Shown: piece after piece, positions 7,411 to 7,958 of the stretch
Layout: each line of letters opens with the position of its first letter
How positions within the stretch are numbered: the first letter of the stretch is position 1
Made by a program: the position numbers and the translations under genes
The notes under the pieces: generated by a model
Told to the model about the DNA's origin: nothing
Database searches by the model: none
Seen by the model: the letters and a program-made list of their open reading frames with translations, nothing else
NCBI GenBank assembly: GCA_945622055.1
Contig: CALZBV010000113.1
Coordinates: 1 to 7,958, forward strand
Length of the DNA: 7,958 nt
Reading direction: 5' to 3'
Source: an uncultured Clostridia bacterium
Lineage (GTDB): Bacteria > Bacillota > Clostridia > Lachnospirales > Lachnospiraceae

Positions 7411-7411
<1 letters not shown>

Positions 7412-7426
7412 TTTGCTTCGGCAAAT
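7411..7426 (+). other. Perfect TTCG-tetraloop hairpin between tRNA-Arg and tRNA-His
   Basis: ATTTGC-TTCG-GCAAAT forms a perfect six-pair stem with a stable TTCG loop, and its first base is the tRNA-Arg discriminator. It has no T run, so it is not a terminator. It may guide 3' processing of the precursor or block exonucleases. That function is inference. Confidence 0.6.
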
Positions 7427-7433
7427 CATATGT

Positions 7434-7508
7434 GGTGGATATAGCGCAGTTGGCTAGCGCGCCAGATTGTGGCTCTGGAGGCCCAGGGTTCGAGTCCCTG
7501 TATCCACC
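7434..7508 (+). tRNA. tRNA-His (anticodon GTG)
   Basis: The acceptor GTGGATA (7435-7441) pairs with TATCCAC (7501-7507). The extra G at 7434 (G-1) pairs with C73 at 7508, the identity element of tRNA-His, and is genomically encoded here. The anticodon arm CCAGA-TTGTGGC-TCTGG gives GTG. The T arm CAGGG-TTCGAGT-CCCTG is perfect. CCA is not encoded. Confidence 0.97.
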
Positions 7509-7512
7509 TTTG

Positions 7513-7542
7513 AAGTCTATTGCGAGAGCAACAGACTTTTTT
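7513..7542 (+). terminator. Intrinsic terminator after tRNA-His
   Basis: AAGTCT and TTGC pair with GCAA and AGACTT around a GAGA loop, with a single A/C mismatch at 7519/7532. A run of six T (7537-7542) follows, then ATTA. This is a textbook shape in the middle of a tRNA array, so either Gln and Lys depend on readthrough or they have a weak promoter that I cannot define. Confidence 0.8.
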
Positions 7543-7545
7543 ATT

Positions 7546-7566
7546 ACATTAAAGTGCATTTAATGT
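7546..7566. repeat. AT-rich inverted repeat upstream of tRNA-Gln
   Basis: Arms ACATTAAA (7546-7553) and TTTAATGT (7559-7566) surround GTGCA, ending three bases before the mature tRNA-Gln. It could be a 5' processing structure or an operator-like site. No -35/-10 pair with good spacing is seen around it. Confidence 0.5.
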
Positions 7567-7569
7567 TGT

Positions 7570-7641
7570 TGGGCTATCGCCAAGCGGTAAGGCTCAGGGT
7601 TTTGATCCCTGCATTCGCTGGTTCGAATCCAGCTAGCCCAG
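7570..7641 (+). tRNA. tRNA-Gln (anticodon TTG)
   Basis: The acceptor TGGGCTA pairs with TAGCCCA (7634-7640) and the discriminator is G. The first pair T1-A72 rather than G1-C72 is typical of tRNA-Gln. The anticodon arm CAGGG-TTTTGAT-CCCTG gives TTG. It is 72 nucleotides and CCA is not encoded. Confidence 0.97.
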
Positions 7642-7683
7642 TTTGAAGCGGTTGGTTGATTTTCTTTAACGCACCATTTCTAT

Positions 7684-7756
7684 GGGCTACTAGCTCAGGC
7701 GGTAGAGCACTTGACTTTTAATCAAGGTGTCGCGGGTTCGAGTCCCGCGTGGCTCA
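7684..7756 (+). tRNA. tRNA-Lys (anticodon TTT)
   Basis: The acceptor GGGCTAC pairs with GTGGCTC (7749-7755) through two wobble pairs, and the discriminator is A. The anticodon arm CTTGA-CTTTTAA-TCAAG gives TTT. The T arm CGCGGG-TTCGAGT-CCCGCG is strong. CCA is not encoded. It is the last intact tRNA in the window. Confidence 0.96.
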
Positions 7757-7761
7757 TTCAG

Positions 7762-7793
7762 TCCTTGAGAGCAAATGTCTTTAAGGATTTTTT
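7762..7793 (+). terminator. Intrinsic terminator after tRNA-Lys
   Basis: TCCTTGAG (7762-7769) pairs with TTTAAGGA (7780-7787), with two G-T wobbles and a ten-base loop, followed directly by six T (7788-7793). It marks a likely end of the tRNA transcript, just one base before the 109-bp repeats begin. Confidence 0.7.
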
Positions 7794-7801
7794 ATATGTA
7801 T

Positions 7802-7853
7802 GCGGATATGGTGGAATTCGGGTGAGCACGCTTGCGTGCTTTCGGCAGACACG
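7802..7853 (+). pseudogene. tRNA-Leu 5' fragment with a D-loop insertion (copy 1)
   Basis: GCGGATATGGTGGAATT, then GGCAGACACG after an interruption, is the start of a bacterial tRNA-Leu: a seven-base acceptor strand, TG at 8-9, D stem GTG (7811-7813) with CAC (7850-7852), and G26. The D-loop is enlarged by 24 bases containing an AGCACG-CTTG-CGTGCT hairpin (7825-7840) between two TTCGG copies. No anticodon arm, variable arm, T arm or 3' acceptor strand TATCCGC follows, so this copy cannot make a tRNA. The leucine assignment is by recalled similarity of the D arm, and serine is less likely. Confidence 0.72.
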
Positions 7854-7885
7854 ACCACGAAGTGGAGCGTGGCTGACAATTCCAC
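7811..7885. repeat. Branched hairpin formed by inverted tRNA-Leu D-arm sequences
   Basis: GTGGAATT (7811-7818) pairs perfectly with AATTCCAC (7878-7885). GGCAGACACG (7844-7853) then pairs with CGTGGCTGAC (7868-7877) in 8 of 10 positions. The side hairpin AGCACG-CTTG-CGTGCT (7825-7840) is bulged out on the 5' arm and CCAC-GAA-GTGG (7855-7865) caps the loop. Read on the - strand, 7885-7868 is itself a diverged D-arm (GTGGAATTGTCAGCCACG), so the unit is an imperfect inverted repeat of tRNA-Leu sequence. It has no T run and is not a terminator. Confidence 0.7.
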
Positions 7886-7910
7886 ATTGCAAGCTGGAAA
7901 AGTTATGTAT

Positions 7911-7958
7911 GCGGATATGGTGGAATTCGGGTGAGCACGCTTGCGTGCTTTCGGCAGA
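7911..7958 (+). pseudogene. tRNA-Leu 5' fragment with the same insertion (copy 2, cut by window end)
   Basis: It is identical to copy 1 as far as the window goes, including the D-loop hairpin and both TTCGG copies. The window ends inside the D arm, so I cannot tell whether this is another fragment or a complete tRNA-Leu with an enlarged D-loop. Confidence 0.65.

Larger units (their letters stand above)
7795..7958 (+). repeat. 109-bp tandem repeat, one full copy plus 55 bases of a second
   Basis: Bases 7795-7849 and 7904-7958 are identical over all 55 bases, a period of 109, and the identity runs to the window edge. The base before each copy differs (7794 A, 7903 T), so 7795 is the true left boundary of the visible identity. 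The unit starts TATGTATGCGGATATGGTGG and contains a tRNA-Leu 5' fragment with an insertion. Its tail (7886-7903) is unlike any tRNA. Nothing in it codes for a convincing peptide. Confidence 0.93.

Noticed and set aside
7795..7958. CRISPR array
   Set aside because: The repeats are a contiguous 109-bp tandem unit starting with tRNA sequence, with no short repeat/unique spacer alternation.

Overview
The window reads as a piece of a low-to-moderate GC Firmicutes chromosome, most likely a gut-type clostridium of the Lachnospiraceae. The reasons are strong AGGAGG-type ribosome sites, tightly packed co-directional genes, six tRNA genes none of which encodes CCA, and above all a gene set (DUF5717-like, DUF5716-like, then an Amidase_3 protein) that I associate with that family. 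The family assignment rests on memory of neighbourhoods, not on a search.

Region 1 (1-4623) is a four-gene run of poorly characterised genes on the + strand: the C-terminal part of a large helical-repeat protein (DUF5717-like, cut by the window edge), a degenerate Hsp70/actin-fold protein (DUF5716-like), a small TPR-like protein, and a protein with a two-helix membrane hairpin between coiled coils. Gaps are only 3, 27 and 17 bases, so they are probably one transcript. Together they suggest an uncharacterised membrane-associated Hsp70-like machine with helical scaffold partners.

Region 2 (4670-7012) continues on the same strand with a secreted or membrane-anchored N-acetylmuramoyl-L-alanine amidase, an RdgB/HAM1 nucleotide-pool sanitising pyrophosphatase whose start overlaps the amidase stop by ATGA, and a YfcE-type metallophosphoesterase 4 bases further on. 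The amidase is the only clear envelope enzyme and is the natural functional link to Region 1. RdgB and YfcE look like housekeeping passengers.

Region 3 (7013-7793) has a near-consensus sigma-A promoter (TTGACT, 17 bases, TATAAT) driving a tRNA array: Pro(TGG), Gly(TCC), Arg(TCT), His(GTG), Gln(TTG), Lys(TTT). The spacers hold several hairpins. Two are good intrinsic-terminator shapes, one after His and one after Lys, and a weaker one lies between Gly and Arg.

Region 4 (7795-7958) is the most unusual part. A 109-bp unit is tandemly repeated, with one full copy and half of a second that runs off the window. Each copy opens with the first ~26 nucleotides of a tRNA-Leu whose D-loop carries a 24-bp hairpin insertion flanked by TTCGG direct repeats. 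In the complete copy the anticodon arm, variable arm, T arm and 3' acceptor strand are missing. In their place is an inverted, diverged copy of the D-arm sequence, so the unit can fold into one long branched hairpin.
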